Part shown: piece after piece, positions 8,492-17,740 of the stretch
Layout: the number at the start of each line of letters is the position of its first letter
Position numbering within the stretch: position 1 is the first letter of the stretch
Origin: JACKHO01 sp041398745
GTDB taxonomy: Bacteria > Planctomycetota > Planctomycetia > Planctomycetales > Planctomycetaceae
Direction of reading: 5' to 3'
DNA: 64,000 bases
Assembly: GCA_041398745.1 (NCBI GenBank)
Contig: JAWKUB010000004.1
Span: 806,001 to 870,000 of the forward strand
The notes under the pieces: generated by a model
What the model was told of the DNA's origin: nothing
Database searches by the model: none
What the model saw: the letters and a program-made list of their open reading frames with translations, nothing else
Translations under genes and position numbers: made by a program

Positions 8492-9130
8492 ATGGAATTC
8501 ATCAAACGTACTTTTGACATTGTCACTGCCCTGTTCCTGCTGGCACTGGTCTGGCCTGTGCTGCTGACTTGCGCCGTGCTGGTGAAGCTCTCGTCTCCTG
8601 GTCCCGTCTTTTATCGAGGCGTACGAACGGGCCGATTCGGCAAGCCGTTTCGCATTTTCAAATTCCGCTCAATGCGCATTGACGCCGAACAAACCGGCGG
8701 CACGACAACCGGCGAGAATGATCCTCGAATTACTGGCATTGGGCACGTGCTGCGGAAATATAAAATCGATGAGCTGCCGCAGTTGTTCAACGTGCTTCTG
8801 GGTGACATGAGCTTTGTTGGCCCTCGCCCAGAAGTTGCCGAATATACCGACGCCTATACCGACGAAGAGCGGCAAATTCTGGCCGTGCGTCCTGGGATTA
8901 CCGACCTCGCTTGCCTCGAATTCAGCGATCTACAGGAACACGTCGGCGAAGAAGACCCCGACGAAGCGTATCGCCAGCGCATTCTGCCTCGCAAAAATGC
9001 ACTGCGATTAAAATATGCCCGTGAGCAGTCACTCGCTTTGGATGTCGAAATTCTTGGAAAGACTGCCGCACTCGTTTTCAGCAAACCATTTCGGAAACGG
9101 AAGCCAAATGGAGTACGTAAAGCTGCCTGA
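8492..9130 (+). CDS. Initiating sugar-phosphate transferase (bacterial sugar transferase, PglC/WcaJ-type catalytic domain)
   Basis: 212 aa, the size of the minimal monotopic phosphoglycosyl transferases. One hydrophobic re-entrant helix near residues 9-32 (TALFLLALVWPVLLTCAVLV) is followed by SPGPVFYRGVRTG, FKFRSMR, the catalytic Asp-Glu pair D93-E94 in KIDELPQL, and GDMSFVGPRPE. It moves a sugar-1-phosphate onto the polyprenyl-phosphate carrier, the first step in exopolysaccharide or glycoprotein glycan synthesis. Last codons overlap the start of the aldo/keto reductase by 23 bp, suggesting translational coupling. The Lys/Arg-rich C-terminus is usual for this membrane-surface enzyme. Confidence 0.93.
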   Translation: MEFIKRTFDIVTALFLLALVWPVLLTCAVLVKLSSPGPVFYRGVRTGRFGKPFRIFKFRSMRIDAEQTGGTTTGENDPRITGIGHVLRKYKIDELPQLFNVLLGDMSFVGPRPEVAEYTDAYTDEERQILAVRPGITDLACLEFSDLQEHVGEEDPDEAYRQRILPRKNALRLKYAREQSLALDVEILGKTAALVFSKPFRKRKPNGVRKAA

Positions 9131-10055
9131 GGTTGCTTCGCCGGTTTCGCGCGTGGGGCTTGGCGGATGTCCACTCGGTGGACACGGTTGGGGTGAGGTG
9201 GACGACCGCAACTCCGTTGAGGCCGTGCGCCGCGCTGTCGATGGCGGTGTGAACCTGTTCGATACCGCTGACATTTACGGTCTCGGCCATTCCGAACAAA
9301 TCTTGTCCGAAGCTTTAGGGTACCGTCGCCACGATTTGGTTATTGCCTCCAAGTTTGGGGTACGACGCACGTCTGAGGGGAAGACGCTGTTCGACAATTC
9401 GCCTGAGTGGCTGGATGAGGCATTGACTGGCAGCTTGAAGCGTCTGCGGCTGGACTGCATTCCGCTTTACTACCTGCACTGGCCCGATGGAAAAACTCCC
9501 ATTGAAGCTGCTGTTGAAGCGATGGATGCCCAACGCCGCGCTGGTCGGATTGGTGCCATTGCCTTATCGAATGTGACCGCCGATGAACTCAACCTCGCCT
9601 GTGGTGTCGCACGCATCAGTGCGGTCCAGGTGCAGTACAGTCTGGTGGACCGAGTCGCAGCAGAGGCACTGGCAGCGACTGCTCGGCGGCATGGCGTACC
9701 ACTTATTACCTGGGGATCCCTCGCTCAGGGGTTACTCACTGGCAAGTACGACGAGCATTCCCGGTTCGACGCGAGCGACCGGCGGAGTCGCTACGAGAAT
9801 TTCACCGGTGAGAAGTTTCAGTTGAATCTCCGAACCGTAACCAAACTCAAGCAAATCGCTCCGCAGTATCGTCGCAGCCCTGGTCAGGTGGCCATCCGTT
9901 GGCTGCTGGATACACCGTCTGTGGGGGCCGTGTTGTTTGGTGCGAAGCATCCAAATCAAGTTGAAGAAAACCTGGGTGCGACCGACTGGCACCTGTCTAC
10001 GGAACACTACCTTCGACTCGATGGGGGCTTAATGGAGTCCCAAGCGGCTGCATAG
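9108..10055 (+). CDS. Aldo/keto reductase
   Basis: 315 aa from the ATG at 9108, inside the end of the preceding transferase gene. The full catalytic tetrad is visible: Asp and Tyr in FDTADIYGLGHSE, Lys in VIASKFG, His in YYLHWPDG. The NADP-binding end (RRSPGQVAIRWLLDTPSVGAVLFGAK) is also intact. The substrate cannot be read from sequence. Its place in the glycan cluster suggests a sugar-nucleotide or sugar-derived ketone/aldehyde, but many members are general detoxifying reductases. Confidence 0.92.
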   Translation: MEYVKLPEVASPVSRVGLGGCPLGGHGWGEVDDRNSVEAVRRAVDGGVNLFDTADIYGLGHSEQILSEALGYRRHDLVIASKFGVRRTSEGKTLFDNSPEWLDEALTGSLKRLRLDCIPLYYLHWPDGKTPIEAAVEAMDAQRRAGRIGAIALSNVTADELNLACGVARISAVQVQYSLVDRVAAEALAATARRHGVPLITWGSLAQGLLTGKYDEHSRFDASDRRSRYENFTGEKFQLNLRTVTKLKQIAPQYRRSPGQVAIRWLLDTPSVGAVLFGAKHPNQVEENLGATDWHLSTEHYLRLDGGLMESQAAA

Positions 10056-10321
10056 CGGAACGATTGGGAATCACCGGGCAGATGTGCCGCGGATCGACCG
10101 TCCCGTACTTTGGATCACCACGTAATGATCTGCTGTTGAGCCCTAAGGTTCAACGGCATTGTAGGTTAGGCCGCCCCGGGGGCTCGTGGCTCGTTGTGTC
10201 CGCGTTAATTCCCTGTTCTGAGGCGTGGGTTTGTGCCGATCAAACCGATTACGCAGACTCTTTGCTCAGGTTCTGCGGCAAGAAAGTGCTTCAAAAGGTG
10301 GACTGCGGTGGGGGAAGCGTA

Positions 10322-11809
10322 GTGAATACGAATTGGCAACAGGGACGAAACCTGTATGTCGCAGCGGCCGCTATTGGTGCTGCCGGGACAGCTACATTGT
10401 TCCTGATTCTCGCTGACAGTGTGCTTCACGGGGCGCATGCGCACCACTCCGGGCTCGGCTCTCAGGTGGTGGCTGTATCGACCGACAGTCCTGTTCCGAG
10501 TCGGTTCATGCCGGTGAATCCGAAACCGCTCCACTCATTAGAGACTGGCGACGAAGTCATCGTTCGAGCGAGCTACGAGGAGCTTTTGCAGGAAGATGGA
10601 ACGTCGATGCCTCCTGCGATTCACAAGGCATCGGACGTAGAGAAACCGACTGAATTTGGGCCACCGGAATCTCCGGTGGAATGCTTGTCAACGGCCTGGC
10701 CACGTGTTGCATCCTCACGGCAGATTGGCGATGTCCCCGTGCTGCCACCTGCACATACTCTGTGGCCACGTGTTTCCGATTCGCCTGCCGCTTCTGACCG
10801 AACTCCCACGTTGCCGCAGCGGACAACAGCGGTTTCTCCATTGATGCCGCAGGCAACAGGCTCCAGTAATTCATCTGACGAACTGGTAGACCACAGAATT
10901 GATGCCCCGATAGAAGAGTTATCTACTGATGGCGGTCAGTATTTCATACAAATTCTCAATGCCAAGGATCAGTCGGTTCAGGTGGTTGATGGGAGTGCAT
11001 TCCCTGCAGTCGGCAAGGGGAATGCCGCCGTGCCCAAGGAGCGTATGGGAGTTATTCTTTCCGTGACGCCGCATGTTGGTCAGGATGGTTTCGTGACCAT
11101 CGACGCGCAAACTGAGAAATGTCAGGTCAATTCGGATTCTGATGCCAGTGTCGTCACGTTCACCGACCTAACTGCCAGTAGTTTCATTCCCGCCTCGGTT
11201 GAGAATGCAGCACCTGATAAGGCGATATTCAAAGCGCGAAGTGGCGAAACCGTTGTCCTCGGAGGCGTAATTGTCGAAGGCGCGACTGGCAGGCAAGGTG
11301 ACGGGGCATTCGTCTTCTTCTCGTCGCCTCCTGTCGACGATTCGGCGAACGCATCGAACGAACAACAGGGCATTGAACAGGCAAGCATTCAGTTTGTGGC
11401 TGAATCTCAGGCTAGCGCGGCTCCGACGGCCGCTCCACAATTTGGAGCAGGTGGACAGGGTGGCGTTGGTGCTCTCGTTCCATTTGGCGAACCTATTCCA
11501 CCCGGCAATGGAGGTCAGGAGGGCAGCCTTGATCTTTTACCGAGCCCAATCGAGGAAGCACAGCTCGTTGCTCCTGGGCGTCAGCCCTACATTCCCGCTC
11601 CGAGGGAAGCAATGGTTGAGGAATCTCCGATTGCAACCGTCCTTGCGGAATCGAGTACGACTGCTGCTGAAGATACAGACGAGCGCAAGCAGCGTGGAAT
11701 TATCCCAACTGCTTGGCGGCGCTTCCCGTGGGTGATTCCGAGTCGTCCGTCAGCTCCTGCGATTGAATCTCCAGAAACCCCAGCGACACGCATTCGCCCG
11801 ACACGCTGA
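10322..11809 (+). CDS. Membrane-anchored protein with a secretin-core-like domain
   Basis: 495 aa from the GTG at 10322 (GGGGGAAG upstream); the frame is open back to 10064, but that extension looks non-coding. Residues about 9-29 form one transmembrane or signal segment (LYVAAAAIGAAGTATLFLIL). A Pro/Ser/Thr-rich region follows. Residues about 203-317 match the pattern of the type II/III secretin C-terminal domain: GVILSVTPHVGQDGFVTI, then FTDLTASS and GETVVLGGVIVEG. The N0/N1 and KH-like repeats of true secretins are missing, and the rest is low-complexity. It may be a degenerate or single-domain secretin homologue; ring formation is unproven. Follows the glycan cluster on the same strand after 266 bp that show nothing else. 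Confidence 0.6.
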   Translation: MNTNWQQGRNLYVAAAAIGAAGTATLFLILADSVLHGAHAHHSGLGSQVVAVSTDSPVPSRFMPVNPKPLHSLETGDEVIVRASYEELLQEDGTSMPPAIHKASDVEKPTEFGPPESPVECLSTAWPRVASSRQIGDVPVLPPAHTLWPRVSDSPAASDRTPTLPQRTTAVSPLMPQATGSSNSSDELVDHRIDAPIEELSTDGGQYFIQILNAKDQSVQVVDGSAFPAVGKGNAAVPKERMGVILSVTPHVGQDGFVTIDAQTEKCQVNSDSDASVVTFTDLTASSFIPASVENAAPDKAIFKARSGETVVLGGVIVEGATGRQGDGAFVFFSSPPVDDSANASNEQQGIEQASIQFVAESQASAAPTAAPQFGAGGQGGVGALVPFGEPIPPGNGGQEGSLDLLPSPIEEAQLVAPGRQPYIPAPREAMVEESPIATVLAESSTTAAEDTDERKQRGIIPTAWRRFPWVIPSRPSAPAIESPETPATRIRPTR

Positions 11810-11810
11810 C

Positions 11811-11866
11811 CAAAAAGTGAAACCGAATACTACCGTACAACCCCTGGTTGATTTGGTAGGTTTCAC
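11811..11866 (-). terminator. Rho-independent terminator-like hairpin after the PqqD-M50-HlyD gene
   Basis: GTGAAACC (11817-11824) pairs with GGTTTCAC (11859-11866), with inner TACC/GGTA pairing in the loop. Read on the minus strand, the stem is followed at once by TTTTTG (11816-11811). It lies about 80 bp beyond the stop of the minus-strand gene at 11947, in the right direction to end it. Confidence 0.6.
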
Positions 11867-11946
11867 CGCGATGGCATACCGCCAAAACATCGCGCTGCGG
11901 GACAGAAGTTGAGCGACACTCAATAGATTGGGGCGAAAGCCAACTT

Positions 11947-14175
11947 CTATAGTCGGAAGTGGAATGTCTGGCGGAACCAGCGCCATGCCCAGTCAAAGAC
12001 CGTTCGCTTCTGTACGACGAATCGTACGCGCCCACGCATGCCCGTCGTCAGGCTGGGTGGCTGTTCCGCGAACTCAATGGTTCCCTGAAAGACGGGGGAA
12101 GTCAGCTTCTCACGTCCCTGGCTGTCGGAAACGGTCGGGAGCGGTCCGCCGTATTTGTTGGACAAGGCTGGCGGTGCGAATTCCAGGTACCGGTCCGCAA
12201 ATGTGGTGACTTTCCCGTCGAACACCTGGTCGGGATAGAGGTCGAGTTTCACCCGAACCGTGTCACCAATTTTCAAATCTCCCCGGTCTCCCTGATTCAC
12301 GAGCAATACGGCGTGGAAATCGTCGCTGGGGGCAATACTCGCAACATGCGTGCGTGGTTCCAGGAATGCCATTTCATTTTTCGGTGCGAGCGGTGTATCT
12401 GTCCACGAGGCGAGTTGTTCTCTGCTTCGCTCAAGTTTGGGGGCCGGAATACGTGGTGGGGAAATGACTTTGCCCGCGATGGGCGCGACGACCTGCGTTT
12501 GTTTCAGTTGCAAATTCAGTTCTGTAATTTGATCGCGAATGGCTTCGAGGTGTTCAGTAGCGAGTCGCTGGCCGTCTCGATCGCCCGTGGCCTCGTACGA
12601 TTCCATTTCCTTCCGTTGGAGTTCTTCCTGCAACTTGAGTTGCTCGAGCCGGTCATCGAGGTCGGGATTCCGCAGAACCAGCAATGGGGCTCCAGCTTTG
12701 ATGGTTCTATCGGGCTGGGTCTTAATGTCTTCGACGAAGCCCGGGATACGCGTGTAAACGTGCTCGATGCCGACTGGTTCCACGTAGCATGCCGCTTCTT
12801 CGTACCAGGGGACTGGAATGAACAGGATGCCCGCAATCAGCAGGCATACCACAACGGCCGAGACAGTGAGTTTGACCTTACTCATTGGATCTTCACGAGG
12901 CGTCGAGAGGAGTTTGTAAAGGTTCCAGCCGGAACCAATGATAATTGCCGACACGGAACCAACCGCCAGCATGATGCCAACGCTCTGTAGGCGGTACGGT
13001 TTAAGCACTGTATACAGAAATACCGTAATTCCAAACAGCACTACCCAGCGGTAGAGCGAGGAGGCAATCGCGAACAGCACGAACCAGGCGCGACCGGTGG
13101 TTGGCATGAAGGGATCGTTCGGGACATCGATACCCAGGCACCACCATGCAAACCACTGTTGGAGCTGCTTCTCCGCCTTTGGCCGCATGTTGGGGATTTC
13201 AAGAAAGTCGGCCAGCATGTAGTAGCCGTCATAGCGTAGCAGCGGGTTCGCGTTGAAAATGACTGTGGTCACAGTAGACACGAAGAACACGTTCAGGCAG
13301 AGGTGATTCAGCATTCCGTCGCGGGTCGCATACCAGACGAAAATCGCCACAGCCGATAGGATGATTTCCACGTACATGCCCGCCGCACCAATCATGATGC
13401 GTTTCCATTTGCTCTTCATCATCCAGGAGTCGGTGACATCGCAATAGAGCGTGGGGCTGAAGACCAGCAGCATTACCCCCATCGAGTGGCATTCGCCGCC
13501 GTACTTCTTGCATGAGAGGCCGTGTCCAAATTCATGGAGTACCTTTGCGGCGGCCATTGTCAGCCAGAGGTACATCAAGTTGGGCCAGGCAAAGAACTGC
13601 TGGAACTCGGGCAGCTTTTGCCGGACTTCGTCAAAACGCACCGCCAGGAATACCCAGGATGACATCACAAACAGCATGGCGACGACAATCGCCGGGACTG
13701 AAAAGACCCAACCCATGTACGGATTAAGCCACGTCAGTGTCTTGTCTGGATCCCAGCCCGGCAGCCGAATGTAGAGCGGGTTCATCGCGGTCTGGCGGAA
13801 GTCGTTCCAGAATTTCTCCCGCTTCTTTTCGACCATCGACTCCCCCTGCCCCAGGCGGTCGCTAATCAGCAGCCCTTTTTCGTGCAGGTCCGTGACGAGA
13901 ATTTGTACGTCGGCTGGAGTGACGTGTGCTGTCGGAAAATCGACTTGAAGATCGTCGCGAATTTGCTGCAAGCTGCGGTTTCCGTCCAGCAGTTGCAGGA
14001 CGGCGTACTGTTCGGGCTGAAGTCGGAAGTATTTCAGGCCCACGGGGTCTTTGATGACCGGAAACGGGATGTCGCCGTAAGAAATCATCTCAACAACCAA
14101 ATCCTGACGCATTTTCAGCGGCACGGGCCGCTGAGTCGTCGGCATGAGGGCTGCCTGAGAGGATTGGTGCAACAT
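11947..14175 (-). CDS. PqqD-like / M50 metalloprotease / HlyD-like fusion membrane protein
   Basis: 742 aa in three parts. Residues 25-110 resemble PqqD-type peptide-binding winged-helix modules (YFRLQPEQYAVLQLLDGNRS, QILVTDLHEKGLL). Residues about 150-440 are a multi-pass membrane domain with the site-2 protease zinc motif HEFGH (214-218) and the partner motif NPLLRYDG (310-317). After a further membrane segment (about 432-452), residues 455-742 show an HlyD-type adaptor: a lipoyl-like half (YTRIPGFVEDIKTQPDRTIKAGAPLLVL), a coiled coil, the second half (TQVVAPIAGKV) and a beta-barrel end. Related planctomycete proteins exist, but I know of no established substrate. Possible roles are processing and export of a peptide. 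Followed by a terminator. Confidence 0.85.
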   Translation of the reverse strand: MLHQSSQAALMPTTQRPVPLKMRQDLVVEMISYGDIPFPVIKDPVGLKYFRLQPEQYAVLQLLDGNRSLQQIRDDLQVDFPTAHVTPADVQILVTDLHEKGLLISDRLGQGESMVEKKREKFWNDFRQTAMNPLYIRLPGWDPDKTLTWLNPYMGWVFSVPAIVVAMLFVMSSWVFLAVRFDEVRQKLPEFQQFFAWPNLMYLWLTMAAAKVLHEFGHGLSCKKYGGECHSMGVMLLVFSPTLYCDVTDSWMMKSKWKRIMIGAAGMYVEIILSAVAIFVWYATRDGMLNHLCLNVFFVSTVTTVIFNANPLLRYDGYYMLADFLEIPNMRPKAEKQLQQWFAWWCLGIDVPNDPFMPTTGRAWFVLFAIASSLYRWVVLFGITVFLYTVLKPYRLQSVGIMLAVGSVSAIIIGSGWNLYKLLSTPREDPMSKVKLTVSAVVVCLLIAGILFIPVPWYEEAACYVEPVGIEHVYTRIPGFVEDIKTQPDRTIKAGAPLLVLRNPDLDDRLEQLKLQEELQRKEMESYEATGDRDGQRLATEHLEAIRDQITELNLQLKQTQVVAPIAGKVISPPRIPAPKLERSREQLASWTDTPLAPKNEMAFLEPRTHVASIAPSDDFHAVLLVNQGDRGDLKIGDTVRVKLDLYPDQVFDGKVTTFADRYLEFAPPALSNKYGGPLPTVSDSQGREKLTSPVFQGTIEFAEQPPSLTTGMRGRVRFVVQKRTVFDWAWRWFRQTFHFRL

Positions 14176-14363
14176 CGAGTGAATTCTACCTGCTTATGTT
14201 CGAAATATCTCGCATCGGCCACGAGACGGAGCATTCCGCACCATTCGGTAAATCGACAAATGGTGTACACCGGGACCAGTTTTCACAGATTTTCACGGTT
14301 CCGCGCGTTTCAGGCAAGACGTCTCTGGATGTGACGTAGGCTTTTCGCAACTGGAGAAGCACT

Positions 14364-15290
14364 ATGTTTGTCGTCACTGTTGCTAAATATCACCATTCGG
14401 TTATCGAGCGTGCAATTTCCCCAATGTCGGTTTTTGGCTGGCAGTGGGCAAATTTTGCCTGTTCAAATGATGCGCAAGCGACTATTAATGTGTTACCTGT
14501 CGATGTTATTGTTCTTGAATCCACGTTCTGTGGTGAACATTTCATTCGTTCGATTCGACAAACTCATCCCACAATCCCGGTCATTTCAGTGGTTGACGAT
14601 CCATTCATGGAGACGTTTTATCAACTGAGAGCCTTCGAACGTCATACGACGTTGTCGCTCTCCGAAGTTGAGGCACGCTTGCCGGAAGTCATCCAACAGG
14701 CGGCCGACTCCAATCTTAGTGGAGAAACTTTCATGACTTGCCCAGCGCCACATCGACGCTTCTCCTTCGAGCTTGATAATGACAAGTCGAAGATCAGCAA
14801 AATTGTGGAACTGTTGCTGGATGCCTGCGAGTCTCAAGAAATCTGCAATGCTGCCAGCCGATTCCGATTGGCCGTTGCCCTGGAAGAAGCCCTGGTCAAC
14901 GCCATTGTCCACGGCAATTTGGAAGTCAGTTCCAAGCTGCGTGAACTTGGCGATGACTCCTACGAGAAACTCATTGCACAGCGGCAGCAGGATCCAGAGT
15001 TTTCACGACGTCGTGTGCATTTGAGCTGTAACATGGCGGAGGGCGAAGTGACATTCACCATTCGCGATCAGGGAAAAGGATTCGACGTCAGCAGCCTGCC
15101 CGATCCGACCGATCCCGAATCGCTGGAACGCCCCTGTGGTCGCGGTCTACTGCTCATGCGCTCATTCATGAACGAAGTCACCTATAACGACGTCGGCAAC
15201 GAGGTTTGCATGGTGTACCGTGTTGAACCTGAAGAACCGAAGGTCGAAAAGGCTCGAAACGGTAACTCAAAAGCGACCGTTTCTTCGTAG
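14364..15290 (+). CDS. Pseudo-receiver fused to an RsbW/SpoIIAB-like anti-sigma ATPase domain
   Basis: 308 aa. Residues 1-120 look like a response-regulator receiver (VDVIVLESTF, PTIPVISVVDDP), but the phospho-acceptor position holds Glu52 (VLES) where Asp would be expected. Residues about 135-290 are a HATPase_c_2 domain: N-box ALEEALVNAIVHGN, G1 box IRDQGKGFD, G2 box GRGLLLMRSFM. Such kinases usually bind a sigma factor or phosphorylate a STAS antagonist; a STAS protein lies at 63003-63425 but not adjacent. A 74-residue frame inside it on the other phase is a shadow. The gap to the divergent M50 gene is 188 bp, and the gene converges on dapF. Confidence 0.82.
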   Translation: MFVVTVAKYHHSVIERAISPMSVFGWQWANFACSNDAQATINVLPVDVIVLESTFCGEHFIRSIRQTHPTIPVISVVDDPFMETFYQLRAFERHTTLSLSEVEARLPEVIQQAADSNLSGETFMTCPAPHRRFSFELDNDKSKISKIVELLLDACESQEICNAASRFRLAVALEEALVNAIVHGNLEVSSKLRELGDDSYEKLIAQRQQDPEFSRRRVHLSCNMAEGEVTFTIRDQGKGFDVSSLPDPTDPESLERPCGRGLLLMRSFMNEVTYNDVGNEVCMVYRVEPEEPKVEKARNGNSKATVSS

Positions 15291-15304
15291 CAAAGTGGTG
15301 GCCA

Positions 15305-16138
15305 TTAGATGGACCACTCGCCACTGAACACTTCTGTAGCCGGTCCGGTCATAAAGACGGGGCCGTTTTCTGGCCATTCGAGCGTCAAATCCCCGCCGGG
15401 CAGGTGGCACAGCACTTTGCGGTCGAGCAGTCCATTCAGGATGCCCGCAACAGCCGAGGCACATGCTCCGGTTCCACAGGCCTGGGTTTCTCCGCTTCCT
15501 CGTTCCCACACCCGCATGTCCATTTCCGTTCGTGAAATGATGCGAATGAACTCTGCATTCACCCGACGCGGAAACGCGGGATGCACTTCAATTTGCTTTC
15601 CAATGCCGTGGACCAGTTCATCGGTAATTTCGTCAACAAACGTCACGCAGTGTGGATTTCCCATCGACACGCACGTCACGTTGAATTCTTGACCGGCAAC
15701 CTGCAACGGTACGTTGACCACCGGGCTTCCTGGCAGCGTTGTGGGAATTTGCTCTGCTTCAAGAATGGGCTCGCCCATATTGACGCGAACTTGCCGGACC
15801 TTTCCGCTCTCGGGAAAGACTTGCAACCGCAGCACGCCGCGACCGGTTTCGATGTCGAGTTCGTCCTTGACCGCAATGCCGTGGTCATACACGTACTTCG
15901 CCACACAGCGAACGCCGTTGCCGCACATCTCCGATTCGCTGCCATCGGCGTTGAACATTCGCATGCGGGCGTCAGCGACTTCGGAAGGGCAAATGAGAAT
16001 CATGCCGTCTCCACCCACGCCGCGGTGACGGTCGCTGATGTCACGAGCCAACTGGGCCACATCGTTGGGGAGATTCTCTTCGAAACAGTTGACGTACACG
16101 TAGTCGTTCCCGGCCCCGTGCATTTTGGTGAATCGCAT
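15305..16138 (-). CDS. dapF: Diaminopimelate epimerase
   Basis: 277 aa, standard length. Interconverts LL- and meso-diaminopimelate for lysine and peptidoglycan synthesis. Start MRFTKMHGAGNDYVYVN is canonical. Both catalytic cysteines are present: C72 in SESEMCGNGVRC and the second in ETQACGTGACAS near residue 220. With ddl at 55494-56456 it supports a DAP-type peptidoglycan. The 286 bp between it and the next plus-strand gene show no clear feature. Confidence 0.97.
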   Translation of the reverse strand: MRFTKMHGAGNDYVYVNCFEENLPNDVAQLARDISDRHRGVGGDGMILICPSEVADARMRMFNADGSESEMCGNGVRCVAKYVYDHGIAVKDELDIETGRGVLRLQVFPESGKVRQVRVNMGEPILEAEQIPTTLPGSPVVNVPLQVAGQEFNVTCVSMGNPHCVTFVDEITDELVHGIGKQIEVHPAFPRRVNAEFIRIISRTEMDMRVWERGSGETQACGTGACASAVAGILNGLLDRKVLCHLPGGDLTLEWPENGPVFMTGPATEVFSGEWSI

Positions 16139-16424
16139 TGGATGAATACTCCGACAAAAAAAATTATGCAGTAACCTGATCAGTTTGAAGCTGGCTGAGT
16201 ACGTGATTTGGAATCTGATTCAAGTGTTGTTTTAGTCAAACCGAGCGAAGTTTAGCAGGCCGTGATTTCGTTCGACAGAGTCTCGCGGCGCCGCAAACCG
16301 GACACAGTGCTGGCACAAAGGATGCCCGGTTTCTTGTACTGACGTCCCGTTTTTGCTCAATTAACGGCTCGCGAGGCCGAAGTGGCACGTCTCAACCAGT
16401 GGCTCAAAAACATTGAATGCCGCA

Positions 16425-17642
16425 ATGTTCGGATTCTTTCAACCCACCTGCCCTGTCGGTCTGGAAGAGAAGGTGTGGATTGAGCGGGAAATGCGCCGAC
16501 TGGCAGGGCTGTTTGGCGCCCGAAGATTTCGTGAGGCTAAGCTCATTCGCCAAGGTGACTTGGACTCATACGCCGGGGATGAACCGGCGCTCCTGCAGTT
16601 TCTCCGCGATGCACTTCAGTTTCACGGCGAAACCGATTTCTATCACGTGGCCGGGCAGACTTCGGAACAAATTGCAGCTCGTTTCATTCGAGCCTGTTGT
16701 AAGGCTCTCATCAAAGAAGTGACTTCAGGTGCTGAATCGCCATCAGGGTTTTCTGTTGATATTCTCGCGATTGCCTTGGGCGGAACCATCCCGCTGGCCA
16801 ACACGTGCCTGAAGGAAACGCAGTGGGCCGACGGGAACAATTGGTTCCGCTGGCGATTTGAACGGCTCGGTGCTTTACCAGCCCATTTGTATGGATATGG
16901 GCTGGCAGTCTGGTGTTGGGATCGAGGCGAGCGGGACCAGCGTTTTCAAGGTGAATTGCGACCAGATGCCCGTGAGCCTTTTGCCAAATCAATGAAGTTC
17001 CTCAATGCGACGGCAGACAGTGTCTATTTCGACCGGCCCGTTTCGCTATCGGTGACGGCCGCGGAAGACGGTCTAACGGACGCATCAACGTCGGTGCAAC
17101 TCGACACGCTCATCGAATTGTCAAAAGCGGACACAGTTCACAATTCTTTGTCCGAGCAACTCGGAGAAATGCTGCGTAGCGATGAGAATATCGTCGTCCT
17201 CTACACTCTGTTCCTGCTGCGAGAGCACTTGGACATTGCAAGGAATCACATCGAAGCTATTGGAGATTTGACAATCAGTGAAAGCCCAAACCTCCGGCAT
17301 GAGTCACTGAATCTACTGGCCGACTTAGCGCCCGATACCCAACACCTCGTTCATGCGGCACTCACCCGACTGCAGCGCGATGCTGAGCCAGACATCCATT
17401 TGTCTGCCATTCGCCTGCTCTCCTGCTATCCCAACGCGGAGGAGGATGTCCTCTCGCCAGTTTTGCACTACGCGTATGAGGCGGTGCGCCAGGCGAGCGA
17501 AGATTTGGACGTCATCATCGAAGCCCTCCTGGCTCTTGGCCTTACTCCCGACGAAATCCGCGACGAACTCTATCAGTACTCATCCGACCGATCGACACAA
17601 TTGCTCATCAACCAGTGTCTGGAAACTGACTCGACGGAATAG
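16425..17642 (+). CDS. Hypothetical protein with HEAT-like helical C-terminal half
   Basis: 405 aa from the ATG at 16425; TTG at 16413 is a possible earlier start, and neither has a good ribosome site. The N-terminal half (PVGLEEKVWIEREMRRLAGL, YHVAGQTSEQIAARF) is a mixed globular region. From about 230 on it is a chain of amphipathic helices with repeated patterns such as RHESLNLLADLAPDTQ and HLSAIRLLSCYP, as in HEAT/armadillo proteins. No signal peptide or catalytic motif seen. I do not recognise a function. Monocistronic, upstream of the antiporter. Confidence 0.7.
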   Translation: MFGFFQPTCPVGLEEKVWIEREMRRLAGLFGARRFREAKLIRQGDLDSYAGDEPALLQFLRDALQFHGETDFYHVAGQTSEQIAARFIRACCKALIKEVTSGAESPSGFSVDILAIALGGTIPLANTCLKETQWADGNNWFRWRFERLGALPAHLYGYGLAVWCWDRGERDQRFQGELRPDAREPFAKSMKFLNATADSVYFDRPVSLSVTAAEDGLTDASTSVQLDTLIELSKADTVHNSLSEQLGEMLRSDENIVVLYTLFLLREHLDIARNHIEAIGDLTISESPNLRHESLNLLADLAPDTQHLVHAALTRLQRDAEPDIHLSAIRLLSCYPNAEEDVLSPVLHYAYEAVRQASEDLDVIIEALLALGLTPDEIRDELYQYSSDRSTQLLINQCLETDSTE

Positions 17643-17740
17643 AATTGGCGACGCTTCGTCCATCGCTTTACCCATGTGGTGTCGTTCTTGCCCCGCCTCG
17701 TTAGAATACAGTTGTCATACGCAGACTATTCTTTCACTGG

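Noticed and set aside
10064..10321. Extra 86 codons upstream of the secretin-like protein
   Set aside because: Cys- and Arg-rich, no pattern; the GTG at 10322 has a purine-rich site and is followed at once by the membrane segment.
15581..16174. 197-codon frame opposite dapF
   Set aside because: Lies antisense over a certain gene and has the composition of a shadow frame.
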